A DNA stretch of 64,000 bases from Podocnemis expansa (taxonomy: Eukaryota > Chordata > Testudines > Podocnemididae): positions 20,603,189 through 20,667,188 of the forward strand of contig ML681996.1 in assembly GCA_007922195.1 (NCBI GenBank), in the 5' to 3' direction. Each line of letters opens with the position of its first letter. Positions within the stretch are counted from its first letter, which is position 1. Position numbers and translations under genes: made by a program. Below are positions 1 to 11,937 of the stretch, piece after piece. Under the pieces are notes generated by a model. The model saw only the letters and a list, made by a program, of their open reading frames with translations. It ran no database searches and was not told the DNA's origin.

Positions 1-1834
1 GCCCATCCCAGTCTCTGATCCTCAAGTTTCTTATCTAAGTCCCAGTTGTTCTGGCCAGTCCTAGTCTTACCCTCTGGATTCCCTGTCCTGTCCCAATTTC
101 TCCCTTCCTTATGGTCCCAGTTTAATCTCTCTAGACCTCTATTGCCTTCACTCCCAGTCTCCACCTCCTTACCCCACACTTCTTTTCCCAGTCTATTCCC
201 CATTTCCCTTAGGTCCAGCTCTTGTCCACTCTACATTTGAACTAGGAAGTTTTCCCTTTCATGCTCAGTGGGCTTAGAAAGGGAGCACTGAGATCACAGA
301 ATAGGCATGCTACCTGTCCTCAGCTTCAGCAATCAGAGTTGCAAATACAGGGAAAGTCCTGCTGAAGTTTTTTTTGTTATAAATTTTTACCAAATGTGTA
401 CTGAGAATGTGCAAGCTATAATTTTTCAAAGGCATATAACTTGGCCAAATATGGGCAGATTTTCAAAGAATTAGAGAAAGATCTGTCTCTGATAAAAAGG
501 CCACCCACCTCTGAAATGTCAAGTCCTTCCTCCAAACACCGGGGGAGGGTGGGTGCTGGAACTTCTCAAATAAAAGGTCACCAGAATATTTTCAATATTG
601 TCTTAGCAATGTGTTTTCCTTTGGCCTTCTTAAAAGGCCTAACCCTTTAGGCTTGAAAATAAATGGCCTGAGGCAGCATGGAAAATCTTAGCACAAGTAG
701 GTAAAGTTCAGCAAGGTTATAGGCAACTGACAACAGGGTCTTATAATGGGAAATCTAGGGTAACTTTGATAGTAGGTGGCCCTCACTTGTAATAATTCAA
801 CATTTGGGACATCTTTGTTGCCATGGAAGTGATTGTGCCGCAACCAATTCATTATGATTTCATTGCTTGATATTAAAGATGATGGGCAGCCCATGAGGAA
901 ATCATTGTTAAAATAAGCAGGGAGCTAAGTCTACAAGTGCTCTAATACAACAGGATGAGTACTGTACAAAATGCTTATGAAAATACAGCACTCCCTACTG
1001 CATTTAGTAGAGAGCTAGGAGGAATCATTGAGCTTTGATCTCAGATCTGCCTGCTATTTATCTGCTCTGTGGGCTTCCAATAAACCACTGTAGAGTCTAA
1101 TGAAGACAAAAATGCTTAAATCCTCACAATGTGTTGGTTAGATATGCTAATTAAGCACTGATTGTCCTTGGCCTTTGCAAAATGATTCCTACAGGGAGCT
1201 TTTCCCCTCTTTTATGTTCCCTGCACAAGGGCTATTAGCTGCTCTTGTCTTTGGTACCTCCATATGCTACTGGGCCCCTGTTCATCAAAGCCAGCCATCA
1301 GGGCAGGTCCTTGCAAAGCAAGTAGAGAAGGAGGAAAGGGTTGTCTAAATAGTAAACAAATACTGTGGGAAAACAACAGAAGGAATAATGGATTTCTTTT
1401 CATATGTGATGACTGTCAAGAAATTATTTCATTTTTAAGCATTTTGAGAGCTGCTCATTGGAATGAAAAACACTGGCTCATTTTGCCATTTTAAGTAAAG
1501 ATGTATATAATTTGTTATGTGTAATCATTCATTAATTTGTTGTAAAAAGGTGAGTGACATAGTTTAATTTTCTGTTCAGCTCTTACCTTGAGAATTTCCT
1601 GCACCATCCTGCCAACCGGGTGACTTAAATAACAGAGTAGAAATAAAATCAATAAATGCTGAGTCCTTTGGAACTTAAGAGTCCATTCAGTTTCAGTTTC
1701 CAAAAATGGTACAGAGCACTGGTTCACACTGGTTTTCATGCTGCGTAGTATTTGTGGTTCTTAATACTCCTCTTTTTCATGCTGTTGGCCTGGCTAATCT
1801 GTCAGGACTAGATATTTCAAGAAGTGCTTTTTTG
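1..1834. other. no recognised gene or repeat
   Basis: AT-rich sequence with only short, unsupported ORFs. I recognise no transposon terminus, SINE head, RNA gene or exon with convincing splice signals here. It starts at the window edge, so a truncated feature could be missed. Confidence 0.5.
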
Positions 1835-2225
1835 GGCTATGTCTACACTGGTAATTTAGGTTGAATTAAGGAGGCTTAATTCAAACTAAATTAGTCCCTG
1901 TCTACACTTTCATTAAGTCAAATTAAGAAATTCCTTAATCTGACTTAATGAAAGTTTAATTCAAATTAGTAAGAACTACTTGAGTTCCTAGTTCAAACTA
2001 AGGATGGTGTAGACCTGAATTAACCCTTAATTTGATTTTATTGAGGTTGAATTAAGGGTAGTTAGGTCAAATTATCAAAGTGGACTAAGCTGACTTAATT
2101 TTAAGTCAACATAGTCCACTTTGTTAATTTGACTTAATAAGGTCGAGATTAGTTTGACTTAAAGTTGAAATTATTAGTTTCGAGTAACAAATTCAATCTA
2201 CTCTTTTTCTAGTGTAGGCATAGCC
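1835..2225. mobile_element. Harbinger-type MITE (391 bp)
   Basis: Non-autonomous DNA transposon. It starts GGCTATGTCTACACTGG and ends in the near reverse complement AGTGTAGGCATAGCC. The interior is AT-rich and built from repeated, inverted TTAATT/GACTTAA motifs, so it can fold on itself. There is no coding capacity. Flanking triplets are TTG and ATG, an imperfect 3-bp TSD. The termini match the other elements of this group in the window (13592, 44202 and others), which is the main reason for the assignment. Confidence 0.8.
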
Positions 2226-2446
2226 ATGATGATTTGAAGCAAGGACTTTTTTCCTTTACTTGAAGAGATATAACTTTCTGCCACAGATGTTATGGAGGCT
2301 GGTAAAGAATAAGAACATAAATAGAAGTGACTTCTTTCCTTGATGGTGACATTCTACTCATCCTGTCCATTTCTATATTCTACTATCAGAGAGAGATTTC
2401 AAAGGTCTCATCCTATCTCTTCTTCATTTCTCTAAAATACATTTAG

Positions 2447-3737
2447 AAGATAATAAAGTGTTAAGTGATAGTCATCAGGGATTTGTCAAGTATAAATTGT
2501 GTCAGATAGCTTTCTAATATCTAATATTTAATATCTAAATATATTTCTAATATCCAACCCAATAGCTTTCTATGACAGGGTAGTAAGCCTTGTGGATAGA
2601 GGGGATGCAGTAAATGTGGTATATCTAGACATTAGTAAGACTTTAGAAAATGGTCTTGCATCACCTTCTTTCACAAACTAGGGAAATCCAATCCAGATGG
2701 AGCTACTATACAATGGGTGCAAAACTGGTTGGATAACCACTTCCAGAGAGTACTAATCAATCATTCACAGTCATGTCAGAAGGCCCAAATGAGTGGGGTA
2801 CCACAGAGAGCAGTTCTGGGTCCAGTTATGTTCAATATTTTCATCAGTGATTTAGATGATGGTATAGAGAGTACACTTACAAAGTTTATTGTAAGTTGGG
2901 TAGGGGTTGCAAGTGCTTTGGAGGATAGGATCACAATTCAAAAGGTAAACAGAATAAATTCAGTAAAGACAAATGCAAAGTACTCCACTTAGGAAGAACA
3001 ATCTATCACACACATACAAAGTAGGCAATTACTGCCCAGGAAAGAGTATTGCAGAAAGGGGTCTGGATGCCATAGTGGACCACAAGCTAACTATGAGTCA
3101 ACAGTATAACACTGTTGCAAAAAAAAAAAAAAAGCAAACACCATTCTGGGTTTATTAATAGGAGTATTAGAAATAAAACACAAGAAGTAATTCTTCTGCT
3201 CTACTCCACACTGATTAGGCCTCAGCTGGAGTTTTGTGTTCAGTTCTGGGCATCACATTTCCAGAAAGATGTAGAGAAATTGGAGAAAGCCCAGAGAAGA
3301 GCAACACACATGAATAGAGGTCTGGAACACTTGACTTACTAAGGATGATTGAAAGAACTGTGTTAGTTTAGTTGGCAAAAGAGGAGACTGAGAAGCAGCA
3401 TGATAACAATTTTCAAGTATCTAAAATGTTATGACAACAGAAAGGGAGAAAAATTATTCTTTGCAACTGCTAATGATAGGACAAGAAGCCATGGGCATAA
3501 ATTACAGCAAGGGAGCTTTAGGTTGGACAGTAAGAATACATTCCTAACTGTCAGGGTGATTAGTCACTGGAATAAGTTGTCTAGAGAGGCTGTGGAATCT
3601 CCATCATTGGAAATTTTTAAGAACAGATTAGACAAACACCTTCAGGGATGGTTTAAGATGGTACTTGGTCCTGACATGAGTGCAGGGGACTGGACTCGAT
3701 GACCTCTCATGGTCCCTTTCAGTTTCTATGATTCAAT
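2447..3737 (+). mobile_element. 5'-truncated, degraded CR1 LINE copy A
   Basis: Remnant of CR1 ORF2 (reverse transcriptase, middle to C-terminus) plus 3' UTR. Recognisable pieces are the GVPQ-type motif as SGVPQRAVLGPVMFNIF (about 2790-2850), the LIRPQLEFCVQFWASHF block (about 3210-3260) and the RVISHWNKLSREAVESPSLE block (about 3552-3612). The tail reads GATGACCTCTCATGGTCC and ends in TTCTATGATTCAATGA, a typical CR1 terminus. The region of the RT catalytic FADD box is destroyed: after TKF it reads IVSWVG. A run of 14 A at about 3119-3133 sits in the former coding frame. Frameshifts and stops make it a dead copy. Confidence 0.93.
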
Positions 3738-4511
3738 GAACTTTACCTCAAGTGCTTCACCAGTTTCTACCTGCTTTGGGTTACTACTGAGCTATACTGA
3801 CCAAGAAAGGAAATAGCCCATGCTGTAACGCCCAGGCATCAAAAGGGAGGTCACATGCCTTCTCCCTTCTCTGCACTCTGACACTTTCACACCATTTTCT
3901 TCATGGCAGTTTGATCATTTTTGGAGTTAGGGAGCAATTTCTACATATTAGGGAGCACAGAGATTGCCTAGCTTTTGCAAGGATTGGTGAGGATTCTTGT
4001 ATTCTCCCCTCTTCCTGCATATCACAAGAAAGGGCCTTGCACAGTTTTGCCCTTTATGCATAAGTGGCTCCCTGCTTTAAGTACCCCCAAAATAGCCCAA
4101 AATAACAGGTTGTTTGCATCCAGTGGAGTTGAATTGTTCATCTGTTTACGGAAACACAGTGAGCTTTTTGAGGATAAAAGTAGATTCCTTCACAAATAGT
4201 TGAGAACTCTTTTGACCTACAGCATACTGACTCATTTCCTTCTGAATGTCCTTCCTCACTTAAGAGGCAGAACAGGAGATCTCAGATGGGAAAATTCAAG
4301 AGTTCATAGTTTACTTAAGATATAGATGATTTCAAATTTCATTCAGTAGTTTTCATAACCATAAAACTAAGATTGTCTTCTTGCAGTTTTGTTTTATTGA
4401 AATGTTGGTATCAAAAGGATTGCATATATGAGCTGATGGAATACAGTAATTAGGAAATAAGAAAGGATCAATAAGCACTTCAAGCCCAAATGTTAATGAA
4501 TTTTGGCTTTG
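3738..4511. other. no recognised feature
   Basis: About 770 bp of AT-rich unique-looking sequence between two LINE fragments. Nothing supported. Confidence 0.5.
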
Positions 4512-5090
4512 GGAACACAAGAATTGCTGGATGGGATCAGCCTAATGGTTCTGATAGTCCAGTATCCTGTTACTGACTGGATCTCCTACCCTGCTGCTTG
4601 AGAGGAAGACCCAGGAAACATTGCAGAAGATAATTATTGAATAATCTGCCTGCAAGGGAAGTTTTCTCCTAATTCCTACTAGTTAGATACTGGTTTATGC
4701 TATGAAGAATGAAGGTTCATTTTCTTTCAACACTCTTTCTCAGTACACGCTTGATATTATAATTTTGTACTGCCCTGTTATCCATGTAAATGTCCAATTC
4801 TTTTTTGAAGTGTGTTAAATCTTTGAGCTGAAACTGTATCTTGTGGCAATGAGTTCCACAGGTTAATTATTAAATTTGCCATTTTTCCATTGTATTAAAT
4901 GTCCTCTTAATAGTTTTTATTAGATATAGTGAATAAAAATTCCTGAACTACCTTTTCTGTTACCTGTTTTCTGTTCTGTTGTGTACTTTTACCATTTTCT
5001 CTGTCATTTATTGCTAGTCTGTGTACAAAATTCCAATCCTTTCAATATCTCTCCATTCTTATCACTCATTTATAAACACTTACTGTGTCT
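4512..5090 (-). mobile_element. old L3/CR1-like LINE 3' fragment
   Basis: The sequence carries phrases typical of an older reptilian CR1/L3 3' region in minus orientation: GTCCAGTATCCTGT near 4558, CCAATTCTTTTTTGAA near 4795, and GGCAATGAGTTCCACAGGTT near 4845. It is strongly diverged and non-coding. The right boundary is soft. Confidence 0.65.
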
Positions 5091-5175
5091 GCTGTGTCCT
5101 TCTTTTACACAGGATGGCCAGAATGCAGGTGAGTATTCCAGGTGATGGCATACCACTGATTTTATGCAATAAGGA

Positions 5176-5176
<1 letters not shown>

Positions 5177-5244
<68 letters not shown>

Positions 5245-5329
5245 ATCTGCCAGGTGAAGATGTACAACTGACTTTTAAAGATAGATAGATAGCTAGATAG
5301 ATAGCTAGATAGATAGATAGATAGATTCT
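5177..5329. repeat. (TATC)n then (GATA)n microsatellite pair
   Basis: About 65 bp of TATC repeats (5178-5243), a 35-bp spacer, then about 48 bp of GATA repeats with GCTA interruptions (5278-5325). The second is the reverse complement of the first, so the pair could form a long hairpin. The sequence before each tract is also similar (CCAGGTGATGGCATACCACT and CCAGGTGAAGATGTACAACT), which points to a local duplication. Confidence 0.95.
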
Positions 5330-6498
5330 GTTTATCTAGTTTGGCAAAATAGCATAGAAAGGAAGCATAGACAGAAATAATTTAATAATGGGAACAGTTT
5401 TATCTCTGTTTCTTAATCCCTAGATTCATTAATGAAATCAATATGACTCAGCTCTGCCTGGAAGCAACCACCTGTAGGGAAGGAGGCAATTCACTTTTCA
5501 AGCCTGTTTTCTTACTCTCCTCCCTGAAGAGGGTCTCCAGAAGAGACCATTATGGGGAATTGTTAAAGTCAACACTCTTTCCAATGGTGGATTCATTTTG
5601 CACATTTGCTTTGACTACAGAATCTAATACTGTGCCAGATGTATCACCAAGCTGTTAACAACAAAATACCCTACAACAAAGTAAATCTCTCTCTTCATTT
5701 TCTTGTTGTAGTTTGCATGTACAGTGAATGCTATTAGTCTTTTAAAATCACTTTTGTTGTTTTCTGTCTATGAGGCTATTGAATAATTATGTCAAGATTT
5801 TTAAGATACATTTGGGAGGTTCCTATCTGAAACTGAAGGACTATGTCTACAAAGCAGGTGCAATGTTTTTATTCTTGACATTTATTATGATTAGTTAGAT
5901 AATGTATAAATTGGATGTAGAATTATCTATTAGTTAGTTTTGCATTCATGCCCAGAAGCCCTGTCAGGACATGAAACAAGGTCCTGGCTCTGAATAGCTT
6001 GTCATTAATTCAAGATAAAACAAAGAAGTGAGTGTAATGAACAAAGAGGAAAAACAAGGAGAGTTATAGCTGGAAGAAAAGGATAGGAATGCCTACAGCT
6101 AGAAGGTTTGGAATAATAGATTTTTCTAATTTTCTTCATTTCCACCCTAACTTAAAATGATCAACCCTAGTTAATTCAATCTCCAAGCTTATTCAGTTCT
6201 TGGTTTCATTGATCAGAGTGCCAATAAGGCCAAATAGTGCCAACTGTGTTTTTAGAAGTGAGGTTACCTGTCCAGTAAGATGAAGATAGAAATAACCCAT
6301 TGCTTTTACATAAGCCATCACATAGCAACAACTTTAATCAGCAACCTGAGCAGGATTCAAAACACAGGCCAACCACCTCCTTAACCATGTACTAAAGCAC
6401 CTCAGCCACCCATTTCTTGCCATACAAAAGCTTGTTTCACAAGACTGCTTTAATATGTGGTGTTGTTCTGTCTATTTTTTATACAGAATTCTCTAAAT
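5330..6498. other. no recognised feature
   Basis: About 1.17 kb of AT-rich sequence without a supported gene or transposon end. Confidence 0.45.
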
Positions 6499-6684
6499 CA
6501 GGAGTGACGAGGGCCTTGCCCCCCCACGCAGATCGGGCTCCTGCCATGGGCAACCCAGACCTGGACCCTGAGCCTGGGACCGTGAAGACAGCCACCGCTG
6601 TGGGTGGCCCAACGGCAGACCCGGGGCACTGGTACTGGGACTCAGGACTCGAGCCCCATATGCCCAGCACCAGTGGCACAACTG
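6499..6684. mobile_element. hAT-type MITE with GC-rich core (186 bp)
   Basis: A GC-rich 186-bp segment in AT-rich DNA, flanked by perfect 8-bp direct repeats CTCTAAAT at 6491-6498 and 6685-6692. It begins CAGGAGTGACGAGG and ends GTGGCACAACTG. The ends are weakly inverted (CAG...CTG), as in decayed hAT elements. ORFs on both strands through it are by-products of GC richness. Confidence 0.8.
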
Positions 6685-6692
6685 CTCTAAAT

Positions 6693-7872
6693 TACCATTC
6701 CCTCTATCCTCTAACTCTGACTAATTCTTCCTAGTCCCTTGTGCAAATCATGAAACCAAATAAAAAATACAAAACTAAACAAATATGGTGAAAATAATAC
6801 ACAGTTGTTAGCGTAACTAGAGATCAAATATCATTCACTATAGCAACAGAATTTCCAATTTTGTTCCCACTTTGCTCAAAATTTCTACCAGTTGCTGTAG
6901 TAATGAAAGTGAAATATGAACTGATATTGCTGCAGCCTGCAGGTACACAGGCATGTGCTTTTGCAGAGTCTGGCATTCTTGAAATCTCTCAAATGTTATC
7001 CTACGGGAATAAGGTTTAGAAGTACAAGTTGAGTGCTAGTTGATGCCTATTATAAAAGAGGATTAAAAAAAGTGGGTGTCTTAAAAAGTCAGTGCCAACA
7101 GCAAAGAAACTGTGAAACAAGAGCAAAGCACCTGCTGTACAAATTGAAAGATCTGTTAGATAATGTCATTCTTGATAGTAGGCCATAGGTATCATGCTCC
7201 ATAAATGGCTCAAACTTGCTTATTAGCACTGACTTCCTGCACCTTCAGCAGAGGACTGTAATGCTAGAAATGGTGCGCACAATCTACTTTATTCACTCTA
7301 AGCAAGCTAGGAAAAATCCTGACTAAGCGGCTGCAGCAACTGGAGAACAATTTGCCACAACATTAGCTGCAGAAAGAAGATTCAGTTTATTGGCACTGTA
7401 CCTGTATGCTTGAGCAACTTTTGAGCCAGAGGGACAGTATGCATGAATACAGAAACAAGTAAAAAATAGAGAAGGCAGATGTTACACTAACCTGTGTTCA
7501 TTAGATTCTGATAGCCAGTTTGGTCCCCCCACTTTCCACCCAAGCAATTAGGGCATGCTTAGGCATGTGCTGGCACATAGTGAATGTCAATACATTTTAA
7601 GGAAAAAATGAACCTAGTTTAAAGATAACATTGACACTGCAAGGGAAAGGTACAGCTTTCTAACTGTTTACATGCTAGTAAATTAAAAGTTGGGAGGTGG
7701 GGGGAAGAAGTACATTGGCAAGACCACCACATTCACAGGAAATTGCAAGTACCTGACAGGAGATGAGCTGTAATAGCATACTTCTTAGACATAAGGAAAG
7801 GGTTTTCTCTACCATGGAAAAATTGTAGCAATAAGAGTAATTATCCATCAGAAAAATATACCTGCCGGTCAT
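6693..7872. other. no recognised feature
   Basis: About 1.2 kb, AT-rich, no supported gene, RNA or transposon terminus. Confidence 0.45.
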
Positions 7873-8052
7873 GGTGGATTCTCTATCACTGGCAATTTTT
7901 AAATCAAGATTGTATGTTGTTTTATTTTTTTTTTCCTACAAGATGTGTTCTAGGAATTATTATGGGGAAGTTCTATGATTGTGTCACACAGTATGCCAGA
8001 CTAGATGATCACAGTGGCGTCTTCTGAACTTTGAGAATATGAATTTATGAAA
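7873..8052 (+). mobile_element. L3/CR1-like LINE 3' terminus
   Basis: The phrases GGATTCTCTATCACTGGCAA, GCCAGACTAGATGATCACA and the terminal GAATATGAATTTATGAAA match the end of the old L3-like CR1 family (C-terminal coding end, short 3' UTR, degenerate tail repeat). A T-rich tract lies inside at about 7920-7935. Only the last 180 bp survive. Confidence 0.75.
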
Positions 8053-8114
8053 ACAAGACATAGGTATAGCCCAGTTATAGAAAGTACGCTACTTCCCATC
8101 CGAATTGCTAGCTG

Positions 8115-8140
8115 CTATTTATTTATTTATTTATTTATTT
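8115..8140. repeat. (TTTA)n microsatellite
   Basis: About six TTTA units. Confidence 0.9.
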
Positions 8141-8957
8141 GGAGCAAATACTTGTTCTGAAGGCATTGCCCTCACTGATAGGTTTCCCTCTATGTCAGGT
8201 GCTTTATACTTTGAACAGGCCACAAAGGAAAACTGGCTAGTATGCTAGTGAATAATATTCTGTTCAGTTTTTTATACAATGCCCATCATCATGTATGATG
8301 TGAGACACCAGCCTCTTTAAGCCCCTGGCAGAAACCTTGCAGTTCCACCACATCTCATCCTAGAAAAAGGAGTAGTGAAGGTGGATCCTCCATAATTGTC
8401 TATGAAGTCTGCATGGAAGCAGCCAGTCAGATCACACCAGGCTCAGATAAAAGGAGCTGCAGGGCCTAAGCAGAGGAGTTCCTGCATGGGACCACAGGAG
8501 CAAGGATGGGGGCTTATTCCTGGTCACAGAAGGTCCAGAAGGGAACCAGAAGAAAGATTCTGAAGGTGCCTGCATGCAGCAAGAAAGAAGATTTGACAGC
8601 TTCTGCTTTGGACTCAGAGTGAAACTGATAGATTGAATATGAAGTGGCCCAGGAAATAGCAGCAGCAATCAAGCAGAGGAAGCAATATATGGTTGCTGCC
8701 CATAGGGACCAAGGGGGATCTGGATGAGTAGAGGACTTGCCTAAGCCCCAAGAAAGGTATAAAAATCAACTCTAAGGAGCTAGAATTTAAATAAGCTCAG
8801 AGATGGGCCTGACAACTCTGGTGAGGACCAAACATTTTATGTACTGTTACCCTAGAAGAGTTTCATCCGTTTTTGATTTTGTCTGACTTAGCTAAAGAGC
8901 TGAGAAACTGAAAACTCACATTATGAAAGCAACAGCCAATGGGGGCACTGTGAAGAG

Positions 8958-8999
<42 letters not shown>

Positions 9000-9446
9000 A
9001 AGTTCCCATCCACTCAACAAAAGGTTCTCTTAATATGTGAATGAGCATTGTCACACCATGTTATCTGAACTAATTCCAGTGATAACTAAAGCAATGTGAC
9101 TATGTGGTTTCTTCTCCATTACTTTCCTCCATGGGAAAATATAGGGGGAGTTTAAATGATGTTTTATGAACTTTTATTTGTGAAGGATGAACTAAAGTAC
9201 TATGCTTTGCATTAGGAAGAAAAACTGGTGAAGTTTGAGGAAGTTCTTCAATGTGAGTTCCAACATCTTAGAATAGTTTTTGGAAATGTTCCCTCTATTA
9301 CACAAATGCATTGTCTGCTAGCTAGAGACTATTCTTCAGTGTAAGAGGAGTGAAGGGAGGCCATTAAAAAACATTAGAAAACAGGGAATGGCACCTTGAT
9401 CTGGACCTGTATCAAAGGGGAGTCAGTTCAGTTAGCAGAGAACATA
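8141..9446. other. no recognised feature except a (GA)n tract
   Basis: About 1.3 kb. The only recognisable element is a (GA)n dinucleotide run at about 8962-8996. No gene or transposon end supported. Confidence 0.5.
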
Positions 9447-9461
9447 TATAATAGAATCATA

Positions 9462-10254
9462 GGCTATGTCTACACTGGGGGGCTATTTTAATTCAACTTA
9501 ACAAGGTCAACTTTAAGTCAACTTAAAGTCAACCATGTTAAGTGTATGTAGGGGTATGTCTACACTAGTAGACATACCCTGGTCTTGGGCTCGGGCCCCA
9601 CTCCGACCCTACCCAGCAGGCACAATCCAGCTCTGGGGCCCTGATCCAGCTCCTGCTGCCTGTGGCAGTCATCTGGGAGCCAGATCTGACCCCGAGCCAC
9701 TTGCTGAAAGTGGCAGTGGCTGTGACTCATCTTCTGCCACTGGCAGCAAGGGGCTGGGAGCTAGAGTTGGCCCCAAGCCACAAATGCTTCAACAGGGGAG
9801 ACAGCCCATTGACCCAGCTTTGTTAGTTTCACAGGCTACTTCTGATGAATTTCAAACTGATCAGGAGTAGCCTGTGAAATTGACTAGGCTGGGCCACTGG
9901 GCTGTCTCCCCAGCTCCAAGCCACCTGCCAGCAGTGGCAAGCAGCTTGGGGCAGATCCAGTTCAGAGCCATTTCCAGCAGGTGGCTCAGGGCCGTATTGG
10001 GCTCCCAGCCATCTGCTGTCAGCCGCTAGGGCTGGCTCCAATCCCCTTGTCACTTGCAGCAGTGGCTGGGGCTGGACAGGGCCCCTCGAGCCTGATTGGG
10101 CCCCCAAGCTGGATTGGGACCCAGGGCAAGGCCTGGGCCCTGGCTCTTCCTGCTCTCGAAAGTCAGCTTAACAAATTTTGAATGGGGCCAGAGGGTACCT
10201 TAGGTCAACTTAAGGCAGGTTAAGTCGACCTAAGGCTCCAGTGTAGACATACCC
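9462..10254. mobile_element. Harbinger-type MITE inside CR1 tail (793 bp)
   Basis: Begins GGCTATGTCTACACTGG and ends CCAGTGTAGACATACCC. Exact 3-bp TSD ATA at 9459-9461 and 10255-10257. The subterminal regions carry AAGTCAACTTAA-type repeats. The centre is GC-rich with a foldback around 9797-9905 (arms with GGGGAGACAGCCCA and TTTCACAGGCTACT, and their complements). A second terminus pair lies back to back at 9553-9578 (GGTATGTCT...AGACATACC). ORFs of 92-111 codons across it have no family match and are not genes. Confidence 0.9.
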
Positions 10255-10327
10255 ATAGACACTGGAAGGGGCCATGAGAATTCAGCAAGTCCAGTCCCCT
10301 GCACTCATATCAGGACCAAGTACTCTC

Positions 10328-11762
10328 TTAAACTATCCCTGAGAAGTGTTTGTGTAACTTACTCTTAAATACTTCCAGTGACTGAGATTCCACAACCTCC
10401 CTAGGAAACTTATTCCAGTGGTTAATCACCCTGACAGTTAGGAATATTTTCCTAATGTCCAACCTAAATCTCCCTTGCCGTAATTTAAGCCCAGTGCTTC
10501 TTGACCTATCATTGGCAGTTAAGGAGAACAGTTTTTCTCCTTCATACTTGTGACGACCTGTTAGATACTTGAAAACTGTTGATATGTCCCCTCTCAGTCT
10601 CCTCCTTTCTAGACTAAACAAATCCAGCTTTTGCAATCTTCCCTCATAAGGCAAGTGTTCCAGACCTCTTATAATTTGTGTTGCTCTTCTATGGACTTTC
10701 ACCAATTTGTCCATATCTTGCCTGAAATGAGGTGCCCAGAGCTGCACACAATACTCCAACTGAGGCCTAATCAGTGCCAAGTAGAATGGAAGAATTACTT
10801 CTTGTTTCTTACTTACAATACTCCTGTTAATAGAGCCCAGAATGGCGTTTTCTTTTTTTGCAACAGCATTACACTGTTGACTCAAATCTAGTTTGTGGTC
10901 CACTATGACGTCCATATCCTTCTCCGCAGTACTCCTTCCTAGACAGTCATTGCCCATTTTGTATATGTGCAATGGATTGTTCTTTCCTAAGTGGATTACT
11001 TTACACTTGTCTTCATTGAATTTCATTCTGTTTACCTCAGAACATTTCAGCAGTTTGTCCAAATCATTTTGAATTGTGATCCTACCCTCCAAAGTACTTG
11101 CAACCTTTCTCAGCTTGATATGATTGGCAAACTTTATAAGTGTACTCTCTATGCCATCATCTAAATCATTGATGAAAATATTGAACAGAACCAGATCCAG
11201 AACTGATCCCTGAGGTACCCCGCTCATTATGTCCTTCCAGCATGACTGTAAACCATTGATAACTACTCTCTGGAAGCAGTTATCCAACCAGTTTTGCACC
11301 CATATTATAGTAGCTCTATCCAGGCTGCATGTCCCAGGTTTGTTAATGAGAAGGTGATGCGAGACCATATCAAAACCCTTACTAAAGACTAGAAATACCA
11401 CATCTACTGCTTCCCCTCTATTCACAAGGCTTGTTACTCCATCACAGAAAACAATCAGATTGTTTTGATATGATTTGTTATTTGACAAATCCATGTTGAC
11501 TATCACATCGCACCATATTCTCTTCTAGATGTTTGCTAATTGATTCCATAATTATTTGCTCCATTATTTTTCCTGGTACGGAGGTTAAGCTGACTAGTCT
11601 ATAATTTGCTGGGTTGTCCTTATTTCCATTTTTATACACAGGCACTATATTTGCTCTTTTCCAATTCTCAGTGACCTCTCCAGTCTTCCATGATTTTTCA
11701 AAGATAATAGCCAATGACTCAGATTTCTCCCGAGTCAGCTTTGTGAGTATTCTAGGGTGCAT
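10328..11762 (-). pseudogene. CR1 ORF2 reverse transcriptase remnant (copy B)
   Basis: Reverse transcriptase that in CR1 copies element RNA into DNA at the target site. Two overlapping minus-strand frames carry it. The upstream frame (11478-11762, 94 codons) runs from the PGPNDMHP-like region through KTGEVTENWKRANIVPVYK to SQHGFVK. The downstream frame (10328-11506, 392 codons, the longest open frame in the window) runs from there through [20 protein letters not shown], the thumb region with RPQLEYCVQLWAPHF, and RVINHWNKFPREVVESQSLE to the C-terminus. One frameshift near 11480-11506 separates them. The catalytic FADD box reads FANH, so both aspartates are lost and the enzyme is dead even within the open frame. 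Confidence 0.93.
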
Positions 11763-11937
11763 GTCATTAGGGCCTGGTTACGTGAAGACATCTGACTTGT
11801 CCAGGTAACTTCTAACTTCTTCTTCCCCTACTTTAGCTTCTGATACTGTCCCTTTTTTATTACCATCTCATATGTTAGGCATCCAGTCACCGTCAAACTT
11901 CTCGGTAAAAACCAAAATGAAGAAATCATTTAGTTCC

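Noticed and set aside
2717..3702. Chain of ORFs in one region that might suggest a small multi-exon gene
   Set aside because: Each piece matches consecutive parts of CR1 ORF2; it is one frameshifted LINE.
5178..5325. Regular short repeats that could be read as a CRISPR-like array
   Set aside because: They are 4-bp microsatellites without spacers, in vertebrate-type DNA.
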